This document shows positions 54,561 to 64,000 of a stretch of DNA of 64,000 bases, piece by piece. The stretch is from Phoronis australis. Its lineage: Eukaryota; Phoronida; Phoronidae. Below the pieces are notes generated by a model that saw only the letters and a program-made list of their open reading frames with translations, did not search any database and was not told the DNA's origin. Within the stretch, counting starts at the first letter, position 1. Each line of letters starts with the position of its first letter. Location of the stretch: positions 193,211-257,210 of the forward strand of contig NMRA01000525.1 in the NCBI GenBank assembly GCA_002633005.1. Reading direction: 5' to 3'. The translations under genes were made by a program, and so were the position numbers.

Positions 54561-55739
54561 TCATGTTTGCTCGGTTGCATGAAACAGTCCCAAACAGGGA
54601 CTCAACTAAGCTCCCTAAATCTACTGCGTATTTGTGGGCTTGTGAAAACACCGATTGTCCTGTCTGATGCCGTTTGAGTCGCGTTATTAAGACAGTTTTG
54701 GGTTAATTAGTGATAAAAATCGAGAGTGAACTGCACGTTGAATTCTTATAGTATTGAAAATAAGTAGGGACCTTTTCATGCATCGCCCTTAATATAAGGA
54801 ATAAGTCCATAATTGTTTTGACTGAATTACTAAGGGCTCAGTTTTTAGTTATATGATTGCCATTAGTCAAAGAAGAGTTCATACTAAAGATAAAATGATT
54901 AGAAAAATAATACACCTGTGCCTAAAGGACCCAACAAATACGAAAAAGAAAAGACTTAGGGAGCTCGGTTGAGTCCTTATATTGGGACTGTTTCATGGAA
55001 CCGGGCACTAGCCGCCAGACCGTAGCCGCGTGATACCACAGCATCGATGAGGTTGAAAGTAATATAATGGTCACACCATAGACATCATATCAATATGTCT
55101 ATGTTTATTCTCATTCTGCAACAAGGCTCCGAAAGGTCCAGAGATATAATCTGGGATCGTTGCAGTTTATCCCCAGGAACCAACTCAGTGGGGAATTTTA
55201 CTGTAGTGACCGCAAACACGTCAGTCTCAATAACTTTTCACACTTGCGACATTTAGCGAGCTGACTAGACACGATATGTGACGTATTTTGATTTAAAAAT
55301 GTATCACGCCGAACTCGTTCTTCTCGGAGTCGTCTGCGGTTTTCACTCCTTGAAAAGAAAACCTGTCAGTGTCAAGTTTGTTAAAAGCTTCCATAAAAAG
55401 TCACCCTTTCGTTTTGTTTTTGAAACACTGCACTTTTTCAGGGGTTAATTTCGTAAACTTGAACTCTTTCGCAGAGATTCTTGTTCAGCTTAACCCTTTA
55501 AACAGTGAAAAGGATATCATGTGTGTCAAAAAATATATATTTTTTTTGCAATCAAAGTTTTGAAAGTAATACTGAAAAACATTTATATGGATTTGTGTAG
55601 TTGCAAAATCGACCTTTTGTTGAAAAATACTCCTTGAAAAAGTAATTTATTCCCAGCAGAAAGTCTTTCGTATAACTCTCCTGTGGAATTACCTTCCCTG
55701 ACTCCCGCCCAAACACCTCAGAATAATTTTAACGGGGTG
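54561..55739. other. Intergenic, no gene recognised
   Basis: AT-rich with no supported exon or repeat. The duplicated block starts near its right end. Confidence 0.4.
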
Positions 55740-56446
55740 ACAGCTGGTAAATTAGATACCAACACCAATTAGCAACAGCTACGAGTCACAGAACGATAAA
55801 GAGACCCGTCAAAGGAAGCGGGAAAAGTTACCTTTAATTTTGTTGAAGTCGTTCACACATTTGGAACATAAAACTCCATACCCGTAGCAGGTGTGAAATT
55901 ATTGTTAGCGGACTCTCTCCCTTGTTCTCCTCGGGTTCTCGGCCATTCACGTCACACTTCAGACACCTGCGTACCTGAACCGTGCATTCGCAACTGATTG
56001 AGACCTCAGCTGCGAGTAGGAAGCGTGTTCCACACCCAGCGCACGTACTTATCAAATAATTCAATTGCACTACATGTGCTGTCTCAAACCGGTGTACATT
56101 TTTCAATCCTAACTCTCACTAAAATGGAGGTACGCCCCAATTCGCCTCTTATACGTTTCAAATAATTTATTGGAACGAATGAAGCCTATTTTCTCGGAAA
56201 AAACGTCTGCACATGTTATCGCAGCGGAGCCATTGTTTTCGGCATGTATGGCAATAGTCACCAAGAAATCCTGACGAGCTTTCCACTGTTTGGTATTTAC
56301 TGCCCACTGAAGCAGCACTTGAATTTTCAGTCTTTTTATCGAAATCTTGAAATAGTGAAATGTTTGGTAAACAACGTACGGTTGTATTGCGACGTTCACA
56401 GTTAAAAACAGACGGTGAGTACAAACCCTCGGTCTTTATATGACAA

Positions 56447-56452
56447 TTTATT
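56447..56452 (-). terminator. poly(A) signal of the second SLC39 copy
   Basis: TTTATT on plus in a block aligned with 26031-26036. Kept in both paralogues. Confidence 0.45.
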
Positions 56453-57984
56453 TACTGAATGGTGACGTGACTTCGACAAAGTATGCTCAAAATTTTGAAT
56501 ATTGACTGCAAAAACCACTCGGTTAATATAGAAAATAATGAACAAGTACTGCATGGTTGACGCAGACATAACCAGAAAGCCAATGCCGATTACTGACAAT
56601 TTTAACATCATTAGCAATCAAGTATGCTCTGGAACAGATCCAGCATCTACACCAGAGGGAGCTCTAACAAAGGAAAGACAATGGAGGCACATTACATTCC
56701 CTAATAACACCAAAATACAAGTGGACTGAGCTATGAAGCCCAAGACGCTACTGTCCAACTTCAGCTCTAGAGATTCAGTTTTCAACTAAATGTACGGCCA
56801 CCAGTGACACATCCGTGGACAAAACACAAAAATTTGTTAAGTTTACATCTACAACTCCTTAAAATCTACACAACAGCCGGGTTACACATCCCTTTTCGCT
56901 CCCAACAGACACCAAAAAAGTAATGCTATCATTGTGACCCGAGAATTGAATACAACACGGTACACTGTGGTACACCATAGACGTAAACCTACGGTAAAAA
57001 TTCTCCACTTTGGAAGTCTCTTCAAATTGTGACACCGTAATTCAAGCCGAAATGGTGATTTGCCGTTCATCATATTTTTTAAATTGGGTACATTGACTTC
57101 GGTTCAACAGAATCTGAAAACAGACTCGACACTTTACAAAATCACCAATTAAGTAGTTATCGATCCGTTTTCATATCTCCCCATATTGATCCAGGTGAAT
57201 GGCCATTTTCTTTGATCGTAATTCTTGAATGTGTGACAGCCAATATTGCCCATTTCTAAAATTAGGTACAAGGTCCGACCTTGAGCAAAATAATTAATCA
57301 CTGTCCCAAACCGGAGAACTTTTAATGAAAACCCTATTCTAACTTTCACACACTCACAGCATCCTCAACAAGAGCTGGGCTAAAGGCAAGGCAGCAATTG
57401 CCAAACTTATGGCACACATGCTACACACAACATATACAGTTCTAAACACAGCACTTCTTTGCTAATACAACACTTACGTTAAAGACTGATGCAGCCCTAA
57501 TTTAAGACAAGTCGAAATAACACACGTCAAGCACAAATCAAGTTAGCATCAGTGAAGCGACCATCAGTACACGGTGTTAGTCTATGTGTAAAAAGGGGGG
57601 GGGGTTAACTTCACGTATTAAATAACCAACACAGAGGGTCACGTCTGAAAAACATAGACAAAACGGTTTACAAAGAAAGCACTATAAAACCACATAGACT
57701 TTGTCGAAATGACACCCGTACAGGAACACAGGTGGTCAATAGTAAATTTTACATCCAAAAACATACACTTAGAATTTGAAGTAAACTCAAAAGCACCAAC
57801 CAATTTAAGTAAAACACGGCTCCCTCTTCAAAACTCACTAGGGTAAATAACCGACACGATCACCAAGTCAAAAACAAACATGTCAACTGATGGCCAACCT
57901 ACAACACAAGATATCTACTGAAATTAACTAGCGGTCAGCAAGTCAAAATCTTTCACATGTCATTTAAATTGATATGATTTCAGC

Positions 57985-60910
57985 TAAAAGATAATGAATT
58001 AATCCAAGACCCCAGTGTGATATGCCGAAAAATGTCACAGAGGTTATGGTCTTGAAATTGTAGCTGAAGAACTTTTTTAAATTCTGTACGAGTTGTTTGT
58101 AAGAGTTTATGACTAGATATATAGGATCCCTCCAAATCAAGCCTGCCCAACTCTACCGATAGATCAGCCCTGGCACTGCGGCACATGGTGCATTGGAACC
58201 CAAGACTTTCATGTGTAGTGATACACCAATTTCTATAGAAATGCGTGCAAAAGGTGTAAGAATTTAGTAATTAATGGTCAAAGGGCATGAATTGCAAACG
58301 CCATAACTGAGGAGGAATCTGATACTCATGTTAGTCCTGACTCATCACTAAAACTGTCATGACTAGAATGTGACTATGATGTCTGAGCACATTTGATAGA
58401 CAGTTTCATATTATATGACAAGACTAAATTGTGACAAATATTTTGTACTTGTTAGACTTAACTACAACTAATCATTTTTGTGTTTATGTGCTTGACTAAA
58501 ATGTGACTAATATATCTTATTATCTTAGCCTGTATGGGTGTGACTACTACACTTTGTGTGCATGGGTATGAATATGACTAACACATCTTTGCCCTAAAAA
58601 GGTGCAACTGTTATTGAACTGGTGAGGTATGGCTAAGACCTGGTTCATATAGCTACTTAGTGACTGGCCGATTTCAAATTTCACAAATATGGTAGCTGAG
58701 ATAAACAAATTCGTAGTCCAGGAACTGAGACCTTCAAATTGTGATGTCATGATTTTCACAAACAGTGGGAAATTATTGGTACATCATGTGTTTGTACAGC
58801 AACAACTTGTCTCCTGTGTCAGGTCATTATCATTTTAACTGAACTACCTCACTTTCCAACCTCAAGGAACATCTTGACCAAAAATCTGATTAACCAAGCA
58901 TTGCAACTCTCATTTATTGAATCACAGAGGGATAAAAAAGCTGATATAGTATGTGATTTGATTGCCTTGGCGCTTGGGCATAACAACTTTTAGCCTCAAA
59001 TATCAGGAAATGAATTGACCTGGTAATTACATACAGTGTTATTAGGCAACTAGCTTGGGGTTGAGGGCCTCCTGAAATTCTCAGAATTGAGGCAAGTTAT
59101 CCTGAACTATGGTCAAATCTCCACTTGTTACAGTTAAAGCTTGTAGTTTAGAAAATCAAAGAAATCCTTGAATAGGGCCGTTAACAAACAGTCGATAAAG
59201 ATTTTTATATGTTTGTGTATTATATCGATTTCTCTTCATATATTGTACAATATTGTAGACATTTTTGTAACACATAAGAACACATTGATGTATCGATTCA
59301 GTTGATGCTTGATATCCTATACACTTCATGGAAACTGTTTGTGACTCATTAAAGCTCTAGTCATGACTAAAGAGCCTTCACCACTAGTCCTGACTACATA
59401 ATTAGTCAGTGCCTAGAGCTCCTGTTCACTTCATCAGCACAACTGGGATATACTAAAGCTCTAGTCATGACTAATGAGCCTTCACCACTAGTCCTGACTA
59501 CATAGTTAGTCAGTACCTAGAGCTCCTGTTCACTTCATCAGCACAACTGGGATATACTAAAGCTCTAGTCATTGACTGAACAATCTGAAATGCTAGCCAA
59601 TAATTAAATATCCTAAAGAGCTAAAACTCTCATAAATGACTCAATATCTAGAAACACTAATCATGACTCAAACGTCAAGCTATATAGTCCTTGGCTAGTG
59701 CTTTAGCGAGTCCCACTTACTCAAATGAAGTGGCAAAATGCGACTTAAATTATTCAAATGTATCGTGGGCAATCCCTTGGCACAATTTAGTTATGACTAA
59801 AAGTGACTAAAATATGACTGCCTTAGGGCAGGGTAATACGCATATTGCTTAGCCTAGTGTCAATTCTTCAGTGTGGGGCCACTCCACTACCATTAGGCCT
59901 ATTAGTGGATGTGAACCCCACAGCTCCGCACTCAACAGGCAAGATCAGCGCACAAAGGTATGAGTAGAGAGGAAATACCCACACACTGAACTAGGTTGGT
60001 AGTTGAGTTTGTGTGTAATGCTGGCTGGCTTATCATAAAACTAATTACATAACCAAGCACAACTTATTCTGAATTTGGGGTTTATTTTTGACATTTTTTT
60101 TAATTCATGGATAAAAGCCATGCTTCAAAATATGTATGTAAAAGCTGCATCAAAGTATATGCAGTGCCTTTAATATATTCATCTCAGCAAAAACCAGTTG
60201 CACTGTTTATGGCTTTCTGTTGCTGACCGTGTAATCTACCATGGAATGTGCGTGTACCTTGCCATGAATATTACAAGCACCATGCGCAGAATGACTGGAC
60301 AATTATGTCTTTCTTAAGATCAAACGCTGTCAAATTTTGATACACTCGCAAAGCGTTAGGCTGATAAAAGTAACTTTTCCAAGGGACAGCATTACTAACT
60401 GGCAGATGAGGATATTTCAACTATCCCAAGATGGCATGCAATGCCTTTAAAGTATACTCCAAGACCATGTTTTGCTGGTACTCAATTATATGTTAGTTCA
60501 CTTACTTGTGTGAGATTATGATGTACTTGGGGACAATGTCAGCAGTTGTAATAAAATAAAGACTAGGCAAAGAAAATCAGTCATCGTTTTGCAAAAAACA
60601 CATCGAACTTTGGTATCCTTTTACGACTTCTCGAACTTTTTCGGAACGGCCAATATCGTCATGGTGACGAGTTTTCAGAATGTGCTTAGGCATCCCTTCT
60701 GCACGTTATCTATGCAATGAGATATCCAAAATTACAACCCTATCAAAGCAAGCATTGGTTCTTATGATAGCTCTACCACATCTGTTTTACAAGCAGCTTC
60801 ACCATGTTTGGGTACAAGCATGTTTCACTACAGTCAGCCATAGCAGACTGCTATCAAAGTAAACAAGATCTGCCTTTCTGACAACAAGAGTGTTGGTTAC
60901 AACAAGCAAA
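57985..60910. repeat. Copy-specific 2.9-kb insertion rich in TGACTAA
   Basis: Absent from the corresponding spot in the left copy (about 28265-28455). The middle (58320-59830) is crowded with TGACTAA, GTCATGACTA and TAGTCCTGACTA variants. No terminal repeats or coding sequence were found at the edges, which I could place only approximately. Confidence 0.6.
59351..59580. repeat. 104-bp tandem repeat, two units plus part
   Basis: AAAGCTCTAGTCATGACTAA starts at 59351 and 59455, and the first 14 bases again at 59559. The units are almost identical, so the duplication is recent. Confidence 0.95.
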
Positions 60911-61102
60911 TTATTTAAACCAAAACTGTAACGTCACCAAAATTGAAAACTATGCGATAATGCGCATATCTTGCGCACATCCCACCTTAAAGACTTACCG
61001 ATAGTTGAGTGTACATGCCTGAATATTTCCAGACACAATAACCTGAATGGTTGGCTTAAGGATCACTAGACACAAACACAACATCTTGACCTAACTTATT
61101 TC

Positions 61103-61243
61103 CTAGAAATCCAAGACAATCTTATCCTCATAGAGCGCAATGACCAACATAATAGACATGCCAAGTAGGAGACCAAAGTTCTGGATGAGCAGTTGTTGAT
61201 GAGGCTTCTTGGCTTTCTCATAGGCAGACGTCAGCTCGGGCAG
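61103..61243 (-). CDS. Second SLC39 copy, last coding exon (partial gene)
   Basis: 141 bases with an intact CTTTCAG acceptor and TAG stop, encoding LPELTSAYEKAKK, a TM8 (LLIQNFGLLLGMSIMLVIAL) and YEDKIVLDF. It differs from the first copy at 6 of 46 residues, mostly conservative, without frameshift or stop, which suggests a working paralogue. YEDKIV is closer to what I recall of vertebrate LIV-1 ZIP ends than the YEDSIV of copy one. The upstream exons must lie beyond 64 kb. Because they are unseen, a lone duplicated exon remains possible. Confidence 0.85.
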   Translation of the reverse strand: MPELTSAYEKAKKPHQQLLIQNFGLLLGMSIMLVIALYEDKIVLDF

Positions 61244-63600
61244 CTGAAAGCGGAAGATAGTGATTTAAGCAAATCATGGCAAGATGCCAAGTTGGTGCCA
61301 AATCTGCATATTCCCATGGCAATATGGATTTTATAACGCAAACATTTTGATACATCCGCGCAATAATCATGCTACGTGTCCTTGCAATAATAATACGATT
61401 ATAGCATTGTCACGTGACACATTTATAGCAAAGGAAAGAATAGATTCGGCGAATAAATTAATGTAGGTTAGATCTTTTAATATGCCAGTATTAATATGTG
61501 CCAATCATAGGTAGTGTCAAGCTCAATGTTGTAATTCAACAAATCGCAGATGAATGGCCCCCAATGACGTCTATAGTGATCCTGGTAACTGCAGGAAAAA
61601 CTGACGGTCGTATTGCTTTGAAATGACGCACACACGACACATATAGTAAAATTAATTTGATGAGCAACTGTTCAGTTTTCAACTTGATTGCAGAATTGCT
61701 CGCTAGTGAATTCTGTGCACGACATCAAAGTGGAAACACACAAAGAAAAAATGTCACTAGTCTAGGAAATCAATAACTAATACAAGTTGAACTGAAAATG
61801 TTATTTGTATTCACATGTGGAACAAACTGGGACCCGTTTCACAACGCTGAATGTCCTCAATCAGGCATATTGATGGAAGGCGTGTTTAGAGCCCTAAACT
61901 ACAACTATACTTGTAAAAAGTTGTTGATCAGCAGTCTCTTCTAAGCATTAGTTAGCACGCTCACATGTTGATCAAGTCACTCTATTTGATAACATGAGCA
62001 TCACGGAGCATTGGAAATGCACCCAAGAAATATGCACTGCAAATGGTGTGCTTCTAGGAGTGTTTTTTTAGAACATAAAAATGGCCACTAGATGGCGCAA
62101 AATACGTCGAATCCGTCCAAAACCTGGTATGTGACACCAAAGCAATTTACCAAATTTCATAAAAAACCATTAAGTAACTTTTGAGAAACCAAGGAAAACA
62201 AACAAGAGCAACGCGGAGCGTTGAAATGCGCCCATGAATGCATCGCAAATGGTGTGCTTTTAGGGTTATTTATTTGTATCATAAAAATGGCCACTGAGAT
62301 GGCGCAAAATCGTATAATCCATCCAAAAATGGGAACATGCCATATTTCATAAAAATCTGTCAACGAACTTCAGAGAAACAAAGAAAACAGATGAACAAAA
62401 TGAAATTGCCACTTGTGGGCACAGCGTCCGTTCCATCTGCCTGAAAGTCGTCGTCTGTTATCTTCATATAAATTCATTAACTAAATTTAATAAAGATCCA
62501 ACAATGGGCTTTGGAGATACAGCTATGGGCGCAAAACAAAACAAAACTACCACTACGAGGCGCCACTGAAAACATGTACGGCAATCATTTGGTTGACAGA
62601 GGGGTGGACACCAAAAGCAAGATTTGAAAACACCAAAAATAGCCACTAGGTGGCGCAAAATACCTCGATTCCATCCAAAAACAGGAAGATAGCATCATCT
62701 CACTAATAGATGCCTATATTCAAAATTTTATGAAAATCTGTTGAGTACCTTTGAAGATACAGACTGGTAAACGTAAAAAATTAAAATTGCCACTAGGGGG
62801 CACACCAATACTCAAATCCCATAAATACACTTGCTAAATTAAGTAAAGATCCTGCAAACGGTTTAGGAGATACAGCCATGAGTGAAAAAAAAACAAAACT
62901 GCCACTAGCATGTCATGAACACATCCACTAACACAAGAAATTGTAGGAACACCGCATTTATCCACCTTCACTCTTATCAGGCTTCTATTGTGAGTCAGCA
63001 TGCGTGAATAATTGGCTGATAAGCCACTTCTAGAACTACTTTTGGCTGAATGGATGACCAGGCCATAAAATGATAATTAGCCAAGACCAGTTACTAATGC
63101 AACAAAGAATAATGTCATAGCATCACCTATAACCTTGGTGGAAAGCTATACATGTATACTGTATTGGCTCTAATAAAAGCTTAGAAAAAATCATTTCACG
63201 GGGAGGGGATTCTTATAGTAGCCTACGGCAGTTGAAAGCCGGTTTCCCAAACGGGTAAAATCGGAAGCTAGAATTCATAAAATTTACGCTCTGTGACGTA
63301 TTTTTAGCCTATGACAGTCTTTCTACAAAATTGTGGTGCATTGCTATGAACTTCTGTTGTTAAATTACGATAATTTTTCAAAAAATTGTGCTCATCACAG
63401 GGCGAAAACTTGCCGACTGATGCGTCGCTGAATCGCCATCGTCAATAGGATAACTTGAACTCTTGAATAAAAATATAGTTTCGACTCAACAAATTACCTG
63501 AAATCTTCCTTATGTTCTACAACTTTTAAAGTTCATGTGGAGTCCAGATTAATTGCGATTAAGTGCAAATCTGCGCTACATTGTACCCCACAACACGAGA
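61244..63600 (-). other. Last intron of the second SLC39 copy (left part)
   Basis: The first 1.6 kb aligns with the last intron of copy one, including the CTCF-like array at 62085-62915. A GTCACGTGAC box lies at 61409-61418. From about 62930 similarity to copy one ends and nothing is recognised until 63.6 kb. Confidence 0.6.
62085..62915 (+). repeat. Higher-order repeat with CTCF-like cores (array B)
   Basis: CCACTAG-type cores start at 62085, 62291, 62409, 62550, 62643, 62790 and 62902 (the last truncated). Exact matches to CCASYAGRKGGCRS are at 62085 (CCACTAGATGGCGC), 62643 and 62790. The unit order resembles array A. Confidence 0.8.
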
Positions 63601-63630
63601 AAAATCTCTGAATGAACACACATGTTGTTG

Positions 63631-63640
63631 TCACGTGACG
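63631..63640. promoter_or_regulatory. GTCACGTGAC box (E-box/CLEAR-type)
   Basis: A perfect 10-base palindrome about 110 bases upstream of a possible plus-strand start codon. It matches the CLEAR-type element bound by TFEB/MITF-class factors. Followed by GTTTG, giving CACGTGACG as at 49294. Confidence 0.4.
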
Positions 63641-63747
63641 TTTGTTTTGAAGTTCGTCTGCGTATGAGAGTGAGTGCCGGAGTGTGCGTGTGTGGGTCAT
63701 CGACGATAGACTTTTTTGTTACAAAAGGCGGAGGATTATGCAGGAAA

Positions 63748-63796
63748 ATGGCGTTTACTAGATTGTTTTTTCATTTAAACGGCTGCAACGTGCAAG
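63748..63796 (+). CDS. Possible first coding exon of a plus-strand gene
   Basis: GGAAAATGGCG gives a good start context. Sixteen codons (MAFTRLFFHLNGCNVQ) are followed by a strong donor AAG|GTGAGTGC, phase 1. A CACGTG box lies upstream and no stop codon falls between about 63622 and the ATG in this frame. The product is not recognised, and no second exon is inside the window. Confidence 0.3.
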
Positions 63797-64000
63797 GTGA
63801 GTGCTGGTTAACTCACAGATTTTGTGTGCACAGGCCGACGGTCGTTAGCTCTACCGTGGAGTATTAATAGTCCAAGGCTCGATCTACATGTTGGGGACGA
63901 AGTGAACTACCCGGGCTGTGTGAAATTTCTGGGTCTAACGGAGACACTGACGAAGTGGTCAGCCAGCTCGCTGTATCAAGACTATAGTCAAAATCCAAAT

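Larger units (their letters stand above)
56430..61102 (-). other. 3' UTR of the second SLC39 copy (inferred)
   Basis: Runs from the TAG at 61103 to the conserved AATAAA. If transcribed as one piece it would be about 4.6 kb, lengthened by the 2.9-kb copy-specific insertion. An earlier poly(A) site may be used instead. Confidence 0.35.
55740..62910. repeat. Tandem segmental duplication, right copy
   Basis: Same-orientation partner of about 25140-32080. It keeps the poly(A) signal block, the 3' UTR blocks, the last SLC39 exon (61103-61243) and the CCACTAG repeat array, but lacks the 526-bp MITE and carries about 2.9 kb of extra sequence (about 57985-60910). Confidence 0.85.

Overview
The window looks like nuclear DNA of a marine invertebrate, most likely an invertebrate deuterostome (hemichordate, echinoderm or amphioxus grade; I cannot name the species). 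The reasons are short coding exons with GT/AG junctions split by kilobase introns, AT-rich noncoding DNA, many small non-autonomous transposons and tRNA-derived SINEs, and a TBK1-adaptor gene alongside LIV-1 type zinc transporters. Exon structures were assembled by hand from splice signals, reading phase and protein family features; no transcript data were used.

Layout. (1) 0.67-7.45 kb, minus strand: a two-coding-exon gene for a TBKBP1/AZI2/TANK-like TBK1 adaptor of 565 aa. It has an N-terminal adaptor-like segment, a coiled coil, a TBK1-binding helix and two C-terminal ubiquitin-binding-type zinc fingers. A likely TATA-less promoter with a perfect NRF1-type site lies at about 7.45 kb. (2) 7.9-25 kb: gene-poor DNA with SINE fragments, foldback elements, microsatellites and one possible lone signal-peptide exon. 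(3) 26.0-49.3 kb, minus strand: a complete SLC39 (ZIP, LIV-1 subfamily) zinc transporter gene with nine coding exons encoding 619 aa and a probable noncoding first exon. All exon phases agree. Its introns hold several mobile elements and an array of CTCF-like motifs. (4) 49.3-55.7 kb: intergenic repeats, including copies of a roughly 1 kb inverted-terminus element that carries a tRNA-like unit. (5) 55.7-62.9 kb: a second, diverged copy of the 3' part of the SLC39 gene (3' UTR, last coding exon and part of the last intron). This shows a head-to-tail tandem duplication with a period of about 30.5-32.5 kb; the rest of the paralogue should lie to the right of the window. (6) 63.6-64 kb: a possible first exon of a plus-strand gene next to a perfect CACGTG box.

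The two recognisable functions, innate immune/autophagy signalling (TBK1 adaptor) and zinc import (ZIP), are not known to form a pathway and need not be related. The most unusual features are two things. One is a higher-order repeat in the last intron of both ZIP copies, in which nearly every unit carries a CTCF-core-like 14-mer. The other is the paired ZIP 3' regions, which act as a natural filled-site/empty-site comparison for transposon insertion.
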